A stretch of DNA of 64,000 nt from Gillisella vitis (lineage in GTDB: Bacteria > Pseudomonadota > Alphaproteobacteria > Rhizobiales > Rhizobiaceae): positions 1 to 64,000 of the forward strand of contig NZ_LMVL02000007.1 in assembly GCF_001541345.2 (NCBI RefSeq), given 5' to 3'. The notes under the pieces were generated by a model that saw only the letters and a list, made by a program, of their open reading frames with translations, was not told the DNA's origin and made no database searches. The translations under genes were made by a program, and so were the position numbers. Below, one piece after another: positions 35,002-45,300 of the stretch (positions within the stretch are counted from its first letter, which is position 1; every line of letters starts with the position of its first letter).

Positions 35002-37087
35002 CCCGGACGAGCGTATCACTGCCGAGCATCGCGGCAAGCTCGCCTACATTTATGTCCGCCAGTCTTCTGTAAATCAGGTGCGGCATCATCAGGAAAGCAC
35101 GCAGCTTCAGTATCGTCTCGTCGAGCGTGCCGTCGGCCTTGGCTGGCCACATGAACGCGTGCACGTCATAGATGACGATCTGGGCAAATCCGGTTCGGGC
35201 AGCGTTGAGCGAGAGGGCTTCAAGAAGTTGATCGCGGAGATCGGGCTGGGCAATGCTGGGCTTGTCATCAGCCTCGACGCCTCCCGGCTCGCCCGCAACA
35301 ATCGTGATTGGCATCAACTCCTTGATCTGTGCGCATTGTTCGGCGTTATTATCGCCGACGGAGAACGGCTCTACGACCCTTGCGCTTACCACGACCGCCT
35401 GTTGCTCGGCCTATCTGGCATCATGAGCGAAGCGGAGCTGCACCAGATCAGGCAGCGCCTTCATCAGGGTGAGCGCCAGAAAGCGGCACGCGGCGAATTG
35501 CGGCTTTGCCTTCCTGCTGGATTGGCTCATGACCGCTCGGGCCAGATCACTCTCAATCCCGACGAGGAAGTGCAGGCAAGGCTCGACCTCGTCTTCGGCA
35601 AGTTCCGCGAATTAGGAAGCGCGCGGGCTGTGATGCGCTATCTGCGAAAGGAGAATTTGCCGCTACCAATACGCCCGCTGCGTGGTCCGGCGCCGCACGA
35701 AGTCGTGTGGCAAGAGGCCACCAACCCACGCGTGCTCAGCATTCTCCATAATCCCGGCTATGCTGGAGCCTATGTCTATGGTCGGCGGCGGCAAACTGGC
35801 GGGCGCATTCGTCAGGACGTGTATCGGCCGCGGACGGCCAAGGTGCCCATCGAAGACTGGGAGGTCTGTTTGCAAGCTGCCCATCCTGGTTACATCGGCT
35901 GGGAGGAGTTCATGGACAACCAACGACGACTGGAGAACAACATCAACCACTACGAAGCCGGCCATACGGGAGCGCCACGCAAGGGCGCCGCACTGCTGCA
36001 GGGCATCGCTGTTTGCGGGCGGTGCGGTCGGCGGATGAGTTTGCGCTATAGCGGCCCTGCAGGGAACTATCCCGTTTACACATGCCGTGCCGATCGCGGT
36101 CACGACGGAGGGCCGTTATGTCAGGAGGTACGCGCTCTGCCCGTCGACGCACGCATCGAAGGCATTCTACTCGAGGCTCTGGCCCCGGACAGGATCGCTA
36201 TTGCCATCGCCGCACTGGGTCAGATCGAAGAGGAAGCACACCAGCTTGAGCGTCAATGGGCATTGCGGCGTGAACGGGCGCGCTACGAGGCGGAAAGAGC
36301 CCGACGCCAATACGACGCAGTCGAACCCGAGAACCGCCTGGTGGCCCGGTCGCTGGAGCGAGCATGGGAAGAGAAGCTACGTGCAGCCGAGGCCATCGAG
36401 CAGGACTATGAACGGTGGCGCTCCGACGAGCCCCTCGTCCTGAGCGAGGCAGATCGCGACGGGTTACTGGCGCTCGGGGAGAACCTGCCTGGCATTTGGC
36501 GTGCCCCATCGACCACGGCGGCCGAGCGAAAGAGCATCCTGCGCCTCATCATCTGCGAGGTCGTTCTCGACCAGAAACGGCTGCAAGGACAGGTCTGGAT
36601 CAAGATCCTGTGGCAAACGGGAGCGACAAGCGAGCACTCTGTCCAAAGGCACGTTCATACCTATGGCGACTATATCGATGTCGATAAATTACGAGCGCGC
36701 GTGGCGGAGCTGAACGCTGCTGGCAAAATGGATAAGGAAATCGCCTCATCGCTAAACTCGGAAGGCTTTCTTGCGGCACGGAATTGCGCCTTCAAGGGTG
36801 AGAATGTCTGGCTCTTGCGCAGGCGTTGGGGCATTCCAACCGTCAAAATCAACGGCACGAGCTCCAATCCCGTCAGGTGGCCGGACGGAACCTACTCCGT
36901 TCAAGGGGCAGCCGCGGCCTTGGGCATCACACCACAGGTCATCTTCGATTATCTCGCCCGCGGATGGCTCAAGGGACACCAACACGCCAAGGGCCAGCCA
37001 TGGCAGATCGAATTGACGCAGGACCAGATCGACATCCTGCGCGCTCGCGCTCAACGCAATAGACGATCGAGGAAACAGGCATCATGA
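34982..37087 (+). CDS. Large serine recombinase
   Basis: This 701-aa protein has the resolvase catalytic domain at its N-terminus (AYIYVRQSSVNQVRHHQEST with the nucleophilic serine, and VISLDASRLARNNRDWH). A recombinase domain follows with LGSARAVMRYLRKE, then a zinc ribbon (VCGRCGRRMSLRY ... YTCRAD) and a long coiled-coil region rich in R/E. A C-terminal helix-turn-helix recognises DNA (SVQGAAAALGITPQVIFDYL). Such proteins catalyse integration or excision between short sites. It appears complete. It is the main gene of the element and probably moves it. The two extra C-terminal domains after the coil distinguish it from phage-type integrases. Confidence 0.9.
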   Translation: MLRATNSPDERITAEHRGKLAYIYVRQSSVNQVRHHQESTQLQYRLVERAVGLGWPHERVHVIDDDLGKSGSGSVEREGFKKLIAEIGLGNAGLVISLDASRLARNNRDWHQLLDLCALFGVIIADGERLYDPCAYHDRLLLGLSGIMSEAELHQIRQRLHQGERQKAARGELRLCLPAGLAHDRSGQITLNPDEEVQARLDLVFGKFRELGSARAVMRYLRKENLPLPIRPLRGPAPHEVVWQEATNPRVLSILHNPGYAGAYVYGRRRQTGGRIRQDVYRPRTAKVPIEDWEVCLQAAHPGYIGWEEFMDNQRRLENNINHYEAGHTGAPRKGAALLQGIAVCGRCGRRMSLRYSGPAGNYPVYTCRADRGHDGGPLCQEVRALPVDARIEGILLEALAPDRIAIAIAALGQIEEEAHQLERQWALRRERARYEAERARRQYDAVEPENRLVARSLERAWEEKLRAAEAIEQDYERWRSDEPLVLSEADRDGLLALGENLPGIWRAPSTTAAERKSILRLIICEVVLDQKRLQGQVWIKILWQTGATSEHSVQRHVHTYGDYIDVDKLRARVAELNAAGKMDKEIASSLNSEGFLAARNCAFKGENVWLLRRRWGIPTVKINGTSSNPVRWPDGTYSVQGAAAALGITPQVIFDYLARGWLKGHQHAKGQPWQIELTQDQIDILRARAQRNRRSRKQAS

Positions 37088-37323
37088 AATCATTGGTGAC
37101 GCCAAGATGACGACCGCTCTACTCGATCGTTTGACCCATCGTTGCCATATCCTGGAAACCGGGAACGACAGCTTCCGCTTCAAAGCCAGCTCGGCCGCAG
37201 CAGCACACAAGAGAGGAGAAAAAGCCAATCCCTTGACCAAAGCCTGATCAGAAAACCATATTCAGAGGTGGCTCACTTCTCGGTGGAAAAACCGGCTCAG
37301 TTCCGCGTGGAAACCAACAATAG
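37088..37323 (+). mobile_element. Right-end remnant of a second, different IS21-like element
   Basis: Starting at 37088 the sequence encodes the last part of an IstB of another subgroup (GDAKMTTALLDRLTHRCHIL, ETGNDSFRFKAS) and ends in GEKANPLTKA. This is followed by a terminal segment with repeated GTGGAAA units (CTCGGTGGAAAAACC, CGCGTGGAAACC), typical of that group's right end. It does not complete the istB at 33836, whose missing C-terminus belongs to a different subgroup. Confidence 0.75.
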
Positions 37324-37386
37324 GCGGTTTCAACGATATGACGGCGTTTTTCGGCAGCGTCGGCGCGCAGTGGCATGGCAAAACCT

Positions 37387-37410
37387 AAGTGATACAGATC
37401 AGTATCACTT
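37387..37410. promoter_or_regulatory. 24-bp near-perfect palindrome upstream of the LysE gene
   Basis: AAGTGATAC at the left is mirrored by GTATCACTT at the right around a GATC centre, with one mismatched pair. It lies 121 bases before the LysE start. Size and symmetry fit a TetR- or GntR-type operator, but no adjacent regulator gene is left. Confidence 0.5.
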
Positions 37411-37530
37411 GCGCAGAACCTGAGCATTGGTCAATGTGCGATCGCGAGGATTTCGCTCCTACCCACTTCCGCATGGGGAAAAACCGCGTATTCTGAAAGC
37501 CCGTAAGCAATCAAGACTTTCGGGGGTTCC

Positions 37531-38145
37531 ATGGATATTTCGACCTTATTCGCGTTCGCAGCGGCCTTCTTCGTGTTTGCCGCCAGTCCCGGCCCGGACA
37601 ATATGACGATCGTCGCTCGTACGATTTCACAAGGCGCGGCCTCTGGCATTGCCTACGGGGCAGGAACTGTCGTCGGCATCCTGCTTTTCCTGGCGCTGGC
37701 CGCGTTCGGCCTCTCGATCATTGCCGCCGAAATGGGGATCGTCATGGCAATCCTGCGCTATGTCGGCGCGGCCTGTCTGATCTGGATGGGCATCAAGCTT
37801 TGGACGGTCGAACCTACCGTGCCAGAGCTGCAACCTGTTTCCGAGCGGCGTGGACTACTGGCGGTCTTCGCGACCGGTATTGCCCTCAACCTCGGCAATC
37901 CGAAAATGCCGCTGTTCTACGTGGCGCTGCTACCGAACGTGGTCGGCTCGTCCCTGGCCCCCGGCGACATCGGGGCTCTGGCGGCTGTCATCCTCGCTGT
38001 CGAGATAGTTGTAATCGGAGGGCATGTTACCCTCGCCGGCAGAGCTCGCAAGCTTCTCCGGACGCCAACCGTAGTCCGCCGCGTGAACCGGACAGCCGGG
38101 GGAGTCATGGTAGGTGTTGGCGTTGCGGTTGTAGCGTCGAGGTAG
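37531..38145 (+). CDS. LysE/RhtB-family amino-acid exporter
   Basis: This 204-aa membrane protein has about six segments and the family motif AASPGPDNMTIVARTISQG near the N-terminus. NLGNPKMPLFYVALLP in the middle and a C-terminal VVIGGHVTLAGRARKLL follow. It exports amino acids or derivatives (homoserine lactones, threonine, lysine). A relative of the same subgroup is encoded at 52387-52992 on the other strand. It stands alone between mobile elements, with a palindrome upstream and a long hairpin downstream. It appears intact. Confidence 0.9.
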   Translation: MDISTLFAFAAAFFVFAASPGPDNMTIVARTISQGAASGIAYGAGTVVGILLFLALAAFGLSIIAAEMGIVMAILRYVGAACLIWMGIKLWTVEPTVPELQPVSERRGLLAVFATGIALNLGNPKMPLFYVALLPNVVGSSLAPGDIGALAAVILAVEIVVIGGHVTLAGRARKLLRTPTVVRRVNRTAGGVMVGVGVAVVASR

Positions 38146-38169
38146 ACCGACAAATTGTCGCAAAAGTTG

Positions 38170-38207
38170 GTCGCAAAACTCAGACTTCTACGTCTGAGTT
38201 TTGCGAC
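38170..38207. repeat. Perfect 16-bp inverted repeat with 6-base loop after LysE
   Basis: GTCGCAAAACTCAGAC at 38170-38185 is fully complementary to 38192-38207. The loop is six bases. It lies 25 bases after the LysE stop and could end transcription, but there is no T-run. Neighbouring copies of the GTCGCAAAA core at about 38158 and 38241 suggest a mobile-element end or recombination site as the alternative. Confidence 0.6.
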
Positions 38208-38418
38208 AGAAATTTCCCTTAAAATTCAGGGGCCGTCGATCTGTCGCAAATGTTCGGCAGACCGTCCCAAAACTCTGCGGATAGCTAATTATCTGTACCT
38301 GTTGGCGCGGGGCGCTATGGAACGCAAAATCTCATAATCTCGATCCCGAGAGAGGAATGCGAAGCGTTTCCCCGGTATGTCGGACTTTCTGAGTTCAAAA
38401 TTGACGAATATCGGCCCC

Positions 38419-39826
38419 TCACGCCGGAACAGCGGCGATGAGGCCGGGAACGCCGACGAGAGTGATGGCTCTTCTAATATTATAGGCATCATAAAAGCAC
38501 CGTGGCACATCCATTGCTTTATCGTTGGGAATGGATGCTCGACGCTTTCACGTCGCCGGTCGAGAACGTTAGGTCTCGCCGTCAAGCGTGCCGCCATGCG
38601 ATCAAGGACGGCCTCGTTCTCAAGTCGGGAGACGCGGCGATAGGGGTTGTTCGTGCAGCGTGGCTTTAGGGCGCAGCCCTTGCAAGCGTCCCTGTTGCAA
38701 TAGTCGAACTTCACGTTCTCGCGTGACTTGCTCTCGTAGCGTGGGTAGAGAACCTGCTCGGCCGGGCAGATATAGACATCCTTGTGCGGGTCGTAGCGGA
38801 ACGCCTCCTTGGTGAAGAAGCCCTCGCGTGCGGCCGGTCCGCGGATCGGCTTGGGAATATAGGCACTGATGCCGGCCTTCTCACAAGCCTCGATGTCCTC
38901 GATCTTGAAGTAGCCGCGATCGGCCACCGCCTCTATTTTGTCAACGCCGAGCGTTTCCATGGCAGCTTCGACCGTCGTCGCCAACAAACCTATGTCGAGG
39001 ACCTGGTTGCACACTTCCTGTTCGACGATCAGCTTGTGCTTCACATCCACGGCAAGCTGGATATTGTAGCCGACGCCGACCTTCGTCATGCGGGCCATGG
39101 CGCGAGCTTCCGGATCTGTCACCGAGATCTGGTCCTCGCCGGTTTTGTCTAGTTCATCCAGTAGCGCCTTATGGCGATCGCGCTTGCCTTTGATGGCCGC
39201 GATCTTCTCCGCAAGTTTGCCATCGCCGCGACCAGATCCATTGCCCAGCTTCTTTTCGTCGATGTCACTTTCATCGAGCCACTTCATGTAATCGAAAAGC
39301 TTCTCGTCGGCCTCGGTGATGAACTTGGTCACTGCGCCACGGGTGAAGTTGCGATCCTTGTTGTTGACCGCTTTGATCCTCGTGCCATCGACCGCCAGAA
39401 GTTCTTTTCCGAACAAGTCGAGCTGCGGCATAGGATGACGAATTCCCGGAAGACCTGCCGGAATGCGGACCAGTTGATCCTGCGGAAGGCGGCGATGCTG
39501 CGAAAATCCGGCTTCAGGTGGCGCAGAAGCCAAATCACCTCGATGTTGCGATGAGCCTCGGCCTCCAGCCTCCGGCTCGACCGCACCCTATTGAGATAGC
39601 CGTAGATGTATATTTTAAGCAAATCCGACGGATCGTATCCAGGACGGCCGGTGTCTTTCGCCGCCACCCGCACAAACCCGGCGGCAACAAGATCCAGCCC
39701 TTCAACGAACGCCTCGATGAAGCGAACCGGGTTATCGGGACCAATATAATCCTCAACTGCTTCCGGTAGAAGCAGCATCTGCGAGCGATCAACTCCTGAT
39801 AAATGTGCCATGGCAAATTCTATCAT
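38419..39826 (-). pseudogene. IS1182-family transposase, two lesions
   Basis: The N-terminal part (from 39826 or 39811, MAHLSGVDRSQMLLLPEAVEDY) runs to QVFREFVILCR. There a one-base shift at about 39430-39440 moves the coding frame to QLDLFGKELLAVDGTRIKAV. The second part contains the catalytic aspartates (LLAVDGT, EAVADRGYFKIED), the CKGCALKPRCT zinc-like motif and TIKQWMCHGAFM. After that about 20 residues are missing, and the usual end NIRRAITLVGVPGLIAAVPA appears in a further frame, stopping at 38419-38421. So there is one frameshift and one out-of-frame deletion. No inverted repeats were identified. It separates the LysE and Nudix genes. Confidence 0.85.
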
Positions 39827-39874
39827 GGCCCGCTACTCTGAGGAATCCCCGATGGCGGCCTTGGAGACAATTGC

Positions 39875-40633
39875 GTGTTTGAAGACCAGTCATTTAGCAT
39901 CAAGGTTGATCAGATCGAATGCCACGTATTCGGTATCTTTCAGCTTTCCGAGACTGTCGAGGAAACAAGGAAGGCAAGTTGGGAAGCTCTTCTCATAAAG
40001 AACCCCGCCGCCTTCGACGGAGCTTTGCTACGTATGGCGGATCATCGAATTGATGACGGCAGGTTAATTGTCGCTGCAAATAGCACGTCGTTTTCTGCCT
40101 GTGTGGCAACACGTCATCCCGGATTTGGTGACAAGTATCCGCACGCGGCCCGAGCTGATCCGCTCGGAATGACTGCTGTTGTCTTGACAGCAGACGATTG
40201 TATCATCGTCACCAAGAGAAGCCTCATGGCGGATCAAAATCCTGGGGGGCTCTATTTTATCGGAGGATATGCCGAACCCTGTAAAGGCTCCGACACGGTC
40301 GATCTTTTCGAGGAAGCTGCTCGCGAGATCGCAGAGGAAATTGCTGTACTTGATCTTACCCGATCTGCATCGTTCGCAATTGGCCTCGCTTATGATCCCG
40401 TATTCTGCCACCCAGAACTATTCCTGTTGATGGTGAGCAAATCGACAGCCGCTGATGTTTTAGAAGGCGCTCAAAGTGCGCCAGATCGAAATGAGGCCGC
40501 TCAACTCCTTGCGTATCCAATGATCGACGTTCTTGATGAGGACGGGCCATTGGCAATGGCGCCTAAAACATGGAGCTTCATCAAAGCCAGAAATTTTCTT
40601 GCACAGCATTTACTGGCAAGTGATGCTATTTAG
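39875..40633 (+). CDS. Nudix hydrolase, NUDT22-like (UDP-sugar pyrophosphatase type)
   Basis: This 252-aa protein from a GTG at 39875 has an N-terminal region with FDGALLRMADHRIDDGRLIV. Its modified Nudix box, GGYAEPCKGSDTVDLF then EEAAREIAEEI, carries an insertion between the first glycines and the RExxEE helix. Both the GGxxEP opening and the later FAIGLAYDPVFCHPELFLLMV resemble NUDT22, the UDP-glucose/galactose pyrophosphatase, whose box is equally atypical. The REIAEE metal ligands are present, so hydrolysis is plausible. The frame is open back to 39842, and the IS1182 remnant starts just upstream, so a short N-terminal loss cannot be excluded. GC is lower than in neighbouring genes, suggesting transfer. 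It has no operon partner. Confidence 0.7.
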   Translation: MFEDQSFSIKVDQIECHVFGIFQLSETVEETRKASWEALLIKNPAAFDGALLRMADHRIDDGRLIVAANSTSFSACVATRHPGFGDKYPHAARADPLGMTAVVLTADDCIIVTKRSLMADQNPGGLYFIGGYAEPCKGSDTVDLFEEAAREIAEEIAVLDLTRSASFAIGLAYDPVFCHPELFLLMVSKSTAADVLEGAQSAPDRNEAAQLLAYPMIDVLDEDGPLAMAPKTWSFIKARNFLAQHLLASDAI

Positions 40634-40737
40634 AGTTTTCGGACAGTCTGTAGGAGTTGTGTAAAACCATTCTTGCTGAAGCCGACACCTTCGCATCCAG
40701 CATTTTTTCAGGCGCTTGAGATCACGACCGACAATTA

Positions 40738-42025
40738 GCTGGACACCTCTAAAAACCTCCCCTTTTTTCGGGATTCGTGATTCACTTCGGCTGTGTGATT
40801 TGCAGGGAGCGGATGATGCGGGGACAGCCAGGGTTCTGGGATTTGGACGAACGTTACGAGCGGCTGAGTGCCGTTGGTGATCCTCTGGAAAAGCTCAACG
40901 CGATCATTCCCTGGCCTGTGTTCGAGAAGCCGCTCGCCAAGTCGCTGAAGCGATCTGATGGGTCGAAGGGCGGTCGCCCTGCTTTCCCGTCAGTGCTGAT
41001 GTTCAAGATCCTGGTGTTGCAGGCGCTTTACAATCTCTCCGATGATCAGGCCGAGTTCGTTATCCAGGACCGATTGTCTGTCGGAGAAGGTGCCGGACGC
41101 CAAGACGATCTGGCTGTTCCGCGAAAGCCTGGTGCGCGCCGGTGCCATCGATAACCTGTTCGCACGCTTCGACAAGCACCTTTCACGTTCGGGCTATCTG
41201 GCCAAGGGCGGGCAGATCGTTGACGCGACGATCATCCAGGCTCCCAAGCAGCACAATAGCCAGGATGAGAAGGCCGCGATCAAGGCTGGTGAGGTCCCGG
41301 ACGAGTGGAAGGACAAACCCGCCAAGCTCGCGCAGAAGGACCGCGACGCGCGCTGGACGGTGAAGTATTCCAAGGCCAAGCAACCGACGGAAACACCGAC
41401 AACGGCCGCGACCAAGCAGCATGACATTGCCATCTCGATGTTCGGCTACAAAAATCATGCGGGGATTGATCGGGTGCACGGCTTCATCCGGGGGTGGACG
41501 GTAACGAGTGCGAGCGCCCATGACGGGGCCCAACTCCGCTATGTCGTGACAAAGGACAACACAGCCTCGACCGTCTGGGCCGATAGCGCCTATCGGTCGA
41601 AGACCAACGAGGAGTGGCTGGAAAAGAACGGACTGAAGTCGGACATTCACCAGAGGAAACCGAAGGGCCGCCCCATGCCCGAGGCTATGTCGCGGGCCAA
41701 TGGCCACCGCTCGAAAGTTCGCTCCGCCGTCGAGCATGTCTTTGCCAGGCAGAAGGACAAGATGAAGCTCTTCATCCGCACCATTGGTATCAGCACGGCA
41801 AAGGTGAAGATCGGCGTGGCCAATATCGCCTACAACATGCTCCGCTATGTCTGCCTGACCGGAAAACCGCAGATGGCGTGATGCTCGTTGGCCGAAAGGC
41901 CGGAATGCAAGCCGCCAAGGCGGCAATTATCACCCAAAACTAACAGGTCGCTTGCCGAATTCACCGCCGAAATGGCTTTGTCAGCTCTTGCAACCGTCCC
42001 ATGCCGGTAAATAGAGGTGTCCAGC
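40738..42025. mobile_element. IS5-family element (IS1031-like ends), transposase defective
   Basis: The 1288-bp unit has 14-bp perfect inverted repeats, GCTGGACACCTCTA at 40738-40751 and its complement at 42012-42025. It is flanked by a TTA direct duplication (40735-40737 and 42026-42028). TNA duplications fit the IS1031 branch of IS5. Only one transposase gene, disrupted, is inside. Confidence 0.9.
40813..41881 (+). pseudogene. IS5-family transposase with internal deletion
   Basis: The N-terminal part (MRGQPGFWDLDERYERLS ... NLSDDQAEFVIQDRLS) stays in one frame to about 41080. There a short deletion removes the usual link, and the frame changes to KVPDAKTIWLFRESLV, which continues through the DDE part (GGQIVDATIIQAPKQ, DSAYRSKTNEEWL, SAVEHVFARQKDKMKL) to 41881. 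The lost bases include the FxxFLGL-type segment expected before the PDAKT motif. The protein cannot be made as one chain, so the element is immobile unless helped in trans. Start ATG at 40813 or 40816. Confidence 0.85.
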
Positions 42026-42028
42026 TTA

Positions 42029-42386
42029 TGAACAGGTCCGACCGGCAACATGTAAATGCGGCCAAAGGTATTATGCGTGACGACAGACGATGTGATTGTA
42101 AGCACCCAATCTACGATCGAAAGGCAGAGCGTCACGTCCAAGTGCCGATTGACCTCTGCACGCGTCGGAATGTCAGCGATACCAGCTTGACAGAGCGTTC
42201 TCCGACAAGCAGCCGAGGCCATTGGGAAGACTCCCGTCCACTGTCAGTCCTGTAAACTATCCAAGTCTCATAAGCCCATGCAATCCTAACCTAAAACCCT
42301 AATTGCGGGATCCTTCCGGTACTGATAGATCAGTACCTGTTGCTCAATAATCAGAGGAACTGTTTCCACTCAAATTCTTGGCTCAG
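42029..42386. other. Intergenic region upstream of the multi-PAS kinase
   Basis: No gene was found in these 358 bases. The right part, within 70 bases of the kinase start, holds a 20-bp palindrome described separately. The rest carries short frames without family likeness. It likely contains the kinase promoter. Confidence 0.4.
42318..42337. promoter_or_regulatory. 20-bp palindrome upstream of the multi-PAS kinase
   Basis: GGTACTGAT and ATCAGTACC flank a two-base AG centre, perfect over 9-bp arms. The site is 50 bases before the kinase start codon. It could be an operator; a short hairpin in the leader is the alternative. It shares the AGATCAGTA core with the palindrome at 37387. Confidence 0.5.
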
Positions 42387-45300
42387 ATGACGATGTCGCC
42401 CAAAGCCTCAAACAACTTTCTGCCGCTCGGCAATCCGTGCGCGGACGCGATTGCTCGCTTCGAGTGGAGCGACACGCCCTTGGGCGACCTTGGCCAGTGG
42501 TCAAGCCTGCTTCGGAACATGACGTCCTACGTCCTTGGATCCGGTGTTCCCATGGTTTTGCTGTGGGGTGCCCAGGGCACAGTCATCTATAACGATGCCT
42601 ATGCGAGTTTTGCGGGCTCCCGCCACCCGGGATCGCTCGGACAGACCTTAAGGAGGGCCTGGCCTGAACTGTTGGAGCTTGATCAGAACTTTCTGACAAC
42701 CGTCCTCTCCGGCAAAACCCTTTCCTATCGCGATCAGCATCTCGTGGTCGAACGCAACAGCGCTCCTCACGATGTCTGGCTGAACATCGATGCCAGCTGC
42801 GTCCGGAATGACGACGGCGTACCCTGTGGTGCTGTGATCATCCTCAAGGACACGACTGCCCGGGTTCGTGTCGAGCAGAGACTTCAGATGGCCCAGAAAG
42901 CCGGGGGCATCGGCACATTCGAATGGTATCCCGATACGGGCCTGCTCGAGGTTTCCGACGAGTATCGGCGCATCTGGGGACTGTCACCCGACATCGAAGT
43001 GACCGATACGCTTTTGGTGAGCCTGCTTCATCCCGACGATCGTTCGAACACAGGACCGGCAAAGCTCGGCAGCGACAATCCGCTCGACTATGTCGAATAC
43101 CGCAGGCTTTTCGAGACGTCCGGCGAGGTGAGATGGATCGCCCGCCAGGGGGAGGTGGTTTCAGGCTCCGGTGGGGCCAAGCGGTTTGTCGGCGCTGCGA
43201 TGGACATTACGCCCCGAAAGGCGATCGAAGCATCTGTTCGCGACAGCGAGGCGAAGTGGCGAGAGCTGTTCGAGCAGATGCAGGAAGGGTTCTTCGTCGG
43301 TCGCGCTGTGCGTGATGCCGCCGGCCACATGCATGATTTCATATTTGAAGAGCTGAATCCAGCCTTTACCAAGCAGACGGGGATCCCCGCAGAGGACGCC
43401 ATCGGTCATCAACTGGGCCACATCGTTCCGGACGTTCCCCGCGATCTGATCGATGGCTATGCCAGGGTGGTGGATACAGGTGTCGCGGAGATGCTGGAGG
43501 CCCACGTGCCATCGCTCGACCGGTGGTTCGAGGCGCGGGCGCGCGCGCTCGGCGGCGACCGATTTGCGGTGTTGTTCCTCGAAGTGTCCGAGCGCAAGCG
43601 CGCCGAACGTCTGGTGGCGGAAAGCGAAGCGCGGTTTCGGTCCCTGGCGCAATCGATGCCCAACCACGTCTGGACGTCGCCACCGGATGGGGCGCTCGAT
43701 TGGTTCAACGATCGGGTCTATGCCTATAGTGGATCCGCTCAGGGTAGCCTTAACGGTGATGGCTGGGCAGCTATGGTTCATCCGAACGATATCCCTGCGG
43801 CCGCCGAAGCTTGGTCCAATGCCCGTGCGATGGAACAGCCTTACGAGGTCGAGTTCAGGCTGCGGCGCCATGACGGGGTCTATCGCTGGCATATCGCCCG
43901 CGCGGTTCCCATCAAAGCGAGCGATGGAAAGATCGATCGATGGATCGGCACCAATACCGACATCGACGATCAGAAGGCGGCGGAAACCGCCCTTGCTGAA
44001 TTCGCGCTGACCCTGGAGCACCGTGTCGAAGCTGGAACTGCGGAGTTGGTGAAGGCGCAGGACGCTTTGCGCCAGGCCCAGAAGATGGAGACAATCGGCA
44101 ATCTGACAGGTGGCGTCGCCCACGATTTCAACAACCTCCTACAAGTCATTGGCGGGAACTTGCAATTGCTGGCGAAGGATATCGCGGGAAATCACCGTGC
44201 TGAAACGCGCGTCGAGAACGCAATGGAGGGTGTGTCTCGCGGCTCGAAGCTTGCGTCGCAACTCCTGGCATTCGGCCGCCGGCAGCCATTGGCACCGAAG
44301 GTCGTAAGCCCCGCGCGTCTGATCCGAAACATGGACGAGATGCTGCGCCGCGCGCTTGGCGAATCCATCGAGATCGAGACTGTTATCGCCGGTGGTTTGT
44401 GGAACACGCTTATCGACAGCGCCAATCTCGAGAACGCCCTGCTGAACCTGGCGATCAACGCGCGCGATGCCATGGATGGGCAAGGCAAGCTGACGATCGA
44501 GGCGGGCAACGCCTTCCTTGACGATGGATATACGCGTTCTCATGTTGATGTGTCCGCCGGTCAATACGTGATGCTGGCCGTGACGGATACCGGCTCCGGC
44601 ATGTCGGCGGAAGTCTTGGAAAAAGCGTTCGATCCGTTCTTCAGCACCAAGCCCGAAGGCAAGGGGACAGGTCTCGGCCTCTCGATGGTCTACGGATTTG
44701 TCAAACAATCCGGGGGACATATCAAGATTTATAGCGAGCTCGGCCAGGGTACCACCATCAAGCTCTATCTGCCCCGCTCTAGCCAGTCCGAGGACGTTCT
44801 TGTCAACATCGATATGGGTCCCATCGTAGGTGGGACGGAAACGATCCTGGTGGCGGAAGACGATAATGCCGTGCGCGAGACTGTCATGGCGACGCTGAGC
44901 GATCTCGGTTACCGCGTCCTTCAGGCGCCTGACGCGCAAAGTGCTCTTGCGATTATCGAAAGCGGTATGGCGATCGACCTCCTATTCACCGATGTGGTGA
45001 TGCCAGGAAATCTCAAAAGCACGGAACTGGCGCGCAAAGCTGTCGAGAGGCTGCCGCAGCTCGGCGTTCTCTTTACGTCGGGCTATACCGAGAATTCTAT
45101 CGTTCATGCCGGACGGCTGGATCCGGGCGTCGAACTGTTGAGCAAACCCTACACACGTGAGGCTTTGGCGCGAAAGTTGCGTGCCGTATTTGCGAACACG
45201 AAGCAACGTATGCTTACCGCCACGACGACACAACAATCCATTCCATCTGTCCCCGGTGATCCGCCGGTGCGATCCCTTGTGGTGCTGATTTGCGAGGATG

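Larger units (their letters stand above)
34488..37087 (+). mobile_element. DUF5372 / large serine recombinase element
   Basis: Three overlapping genes on the same strand (34506, 34789, 34982) form a unit known as a recurrent three-gene recombinase element in rhizobia. Its left edge truncates one istB; its right edge joins the C-terminal end of a different istB. Exact recombination ends could not be defined because the two flanks are not halves of one gene. The overlapping gene order suggests it moves as a unit. Confidence 0.65.

Noticed and set aside
38170..38207. Calling the hairpin a rho-independent terminator
   Set aside because: No T-run follows the stem, and core repeats nearby favour another role, so it is listed as a repeat only.
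43161..44123. 320-codon open frame on the minus strand
   Set aside because: It lies antisense within the multi-PAS kinase, has no family likeness and shadow-like composition.
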